Positions 32,498 to 33,930 of a stretch of 33,930 nt of DNA are shown in pieces. Within the stretch, counting starts at the first letter, position 1. Every line of letters begins with the position of its first letter. The notes below the pieces were generated by a model, which had not been told where the DNA came from, did not search any database, and saw only the letters and a program-made list of their open reading frames with translations. Location: assembly GCA_964630795.1 (NCBI GenBank), contig CAZVWF010000023.1, positions 1 through 33,930 on the forward strand. Reading direction: 5' to 3'. The position numbers and the translations under genes are program-made. The stretch is from SZUA-117 sp964630795. GTDB lineage: Bacteria; Pseudomonadota; Gammaproteobacteria; Steroidobacterales; Woeseiaceae.

Positions 32498-33930
32498 CTA
32501 GTCGCTGATTGCCGGGATTGCCTTCAGGACCTCGCGGAGCAGACCCCAGCGATCAAAGCCCTGGCCACCGTAGTCCAGTCCGCGCCGTACAATGACAGCG
32601 TCATGGGTCGGGACCACGATGACGTACTGGCCGCGATTGCCTGATGTCGAGAACGCCGACTTCGGCACGTCGTTACGATCGTCCGGCACCAGCCAGAACT
32701 GGCCACCGTAGTTATTGCCGTTGATTGCTGAGGCAGGCGCCGGCGTGGTCACGAAGTCGATCCAGTCTTCCGACAGCAGTCGTTCGCCGTCCCACACACC
32801 GCCTTGCAGATAAAGAAGACCGATGCGTGCCAGGTCGCGTGCATTGGTGTAGATCTGGCTGCTCAGGATGAAATCGCCGAAGCGGTCAGTGCCCGCGAGC
32901 GTATTGCGCATGCCGATCCTGTCAAACAACCGGCGGCGCGGAAACTCGGCATAGGCCTCGTCGCCGAGGATCTTTCGCATCGCGATAACAGCCAGCAGCG
33001 TGTCGTAGTTTTCATAGTCCCAGTAGGTGCCCGGTTCGCGAATCAGCCCACGGCTCCTGGCTCTCTCGTTGGAACTGGCGGCAGCCCAGTAGGCGAGCCC
33101 CGAACCCGTGGCGGCATACATGCTCGGGCCACTGCCGTCTGTCGGGTACAGGCCGGTCGACATGTGGAGCACATGGCGCAGGGTGATGGCATGACGCGGG
33201 TCCGCCCCGTGGTTCTGCACGGGCGGCAGCCACTCAAGCCCCAGCGGTTCATCGAGGGACATCTGGCCTTCGTCGACCAGCATCCCGACGAGGGTCGCAG
33301 TGATGCTCTTGGCCGTCGACCAGGTGCGGGTCCGGGTATATCTGTCCACACCGTCTGCGTAACGCTCGTGGATGATGTCACCTTTATAGATCACCATCAG
33401 GCTCAGGGTGTCCTGTTCCGGGTTCGACCGGTTAAAGGTCCACTCACTGGCCGCCTCCAGTGCCCGGGCATCGACCTCGGGGGGCAGCGGCTTGTCCTCG
33501 ACAAGATCGCCATTCGGCCAGGGGGTGGTTGCCGGGTCCATCTCCGGATAAGGCAGGTCCAGGGCCGGCAGGCTGTCAACATCATCGAAATCCTGGTCCG
33601 GCGACAGGAGCACGCAGCCAATGCCTTCCCGGAATGCCGCGCGCATGACCGGGCCTGCATTGCCACCGCCGACGGCGACCGTCCGGCCTTCGGTGTCGAC
33701 GACGTAGTCGCCATCCCGCGCAGAGCCGACCGGTTCGGCAATGATGTTCAGTTCCTGGTCAAAAACCTGCTCGAGCGTGCGTTTCGATGTGAACAGTCCG
33801 TTGCAGGTAATCAATGCCTGCGCACCATTGCGAATCATGATGCGGTTGGCCTGGAAATAATCGAAGTCGTTGGGCTGCTGGGCAGAGGCCTGGGACAGCG
33901 ACAATGGCAGGACGAGGAGCAAACGGAGAC
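32498..33930 (-). CDS. Exported serine hydrolase (beta-lactamase/esterase fold), 5' end outside window
   Basis: At least 474 residues of a class C beta-lactamase-like serine hydrolase, similar in layout to 6-aminohexanoate-dimer hydrolases. The catalytic S-x-x-K is in TWSTAKSIT and the tyrosine motif in YWDYENYDTLL. The third element is probably around STSGNRGQYVIV. The frame stays open to the window edge with a signal-peptide-like stretch (LLLVLPLSLSQASAQ), so the true start is just outside; a TTG at 33922 is possible but would leave no charged n-region. An extra domain of about 150 residues precedes the hydrolase core. The stop codon lies eight bases from the tRNA-Phe remnant, so the gene may be the last cargo gene of an integrated element. 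Confidence 0.85.
   Translation of the reverse strand, partial: LRLLLVLPLSLSQASAQQPNDFDYFQANRIMIRNGAQALITCNGLFTSKRTLEQVFDQELNIIAEPVGSARDGDYVVDTEGRTVAVGGGNAGPVMRAAFREGIGCVLLSPDQDFDDVDSLPALDLPYPEMDPATTPWPNGDLVEDKPLPPEVDARALEAASEWTFNRSNPEQDTLSLMVIYKGDIIHERYADGVDRYTRTRTWSTAKSITATLVGMLVDEGQMSLDEPLGLEWLPPVQNHGADPRHAITLRHVLHMSTGLYPTDGSGPSMYAATGSGLAYWAAASSNERARSRGLIREPGTYWDYENYDTLLAVIAMRKILGDEAYAEFPRRRLFDRIGMRNTLAGTDRFGDFILSSQIYTNARDLARIGLLYLQGGVWDGERLLSEDWIDFVTTPAPASAINGNNYGGQFWLVPDDRNDVPKSAFSTSGNRGQYVIVVPTHDAVIVRRGLDYGGQGFDRWGLLREVLKAIPAISD

Overview
The window is about 34 kb of chromosomal DNA from a high-GC, Gram-negative bacterium. It carries a TonB-dependent receptor, lipoprotein and Tat-type signal peptides, a PQQ-dependent sugar dehydrogenase and a sulfatase. 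The gene set is that of a heterotrophic marine or sediment gammaproteobacterium (Woeseia-like lineages come to mind), but that placement is inference from gene content only. A run of exactly 100 N (9799-9898) is a scaffold gap, so this is probably a draft or metagenome assembly.

Layout. 40-2110 (+): MFS transporter and PhyH-type dioxygenase. 2114-4567 (-): PQQ aldose dehydrogenase lipoprotein, then a secreted amidohydrolase. 4734-7302 (+): a PLP-dependent Cys/Met-type lyase overlapping an NhaC-family antiporter. 7339-8938 (-): a Tat-exported esterase and a secreted DsrE-like protein. 9043-9798 (+): a Tat-exported dienelactone hydrolase cut by the gap. 9905-12346 (-): a large secreted DUF305/LVIVD-repeat protein. 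12517-13839 (-): an HExxH lipoprotein read from a TTG codon. 14003-14422 (+): a small secreted protein. 14479-20017 (-): a tightly coupled five-gene operon of class I amidotransferase, PotD-like binding protein, creatinase-like hydrolase, PotB-PotC fused permease and PotA-like ATPase. 20200-22335 (+): TonB receptor with a recognisable promoter. 22379-26197 (-): enolase-superfamily enzyme, a second NhaC-family transporter and a short argininosuccinate-lyase homologue. 26305-27879 (+): sulfatase lipoprotein. 28226-29500 (+): promoter, 5' hairpin, an unannotated 47-codon gene and a PPP-type phosphatase joined by an ATGA overlap. 29616-30422 (+): DUF2797 protein.

The right end is a mobile-element scar. 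A flavin amine oxidase gene is cut after about 78 codons by an IS3-family element (30769-32235) whose orfB carries a frameshift. The 3' part of the oxidase is not on the other side. About 200 bases dense in short, partly helically phased direct repeats follow, then a 55-nt 3' fragment of a tRNA-Phe gene on the minus strand (32436-32490). This is what an integration site of a tyrosine-recombinase element looks like, although no integrase is present. A serine hydrolase (beta-lactamase fold) runs off the right edge.

Themes. Most of the window is catabolic: pairs of importer plus hydrolase or lyase, many of them exported. The best candidates for undescribed biology are the creatinase-like/amidotransferase/fused-ABC operon, the two lyase-NhaC pairs, the DUF305-LVIVD fusion, the 47-codon gene in front of the phosphatase, and the repeat-rich tRNA-Phe attachment region.
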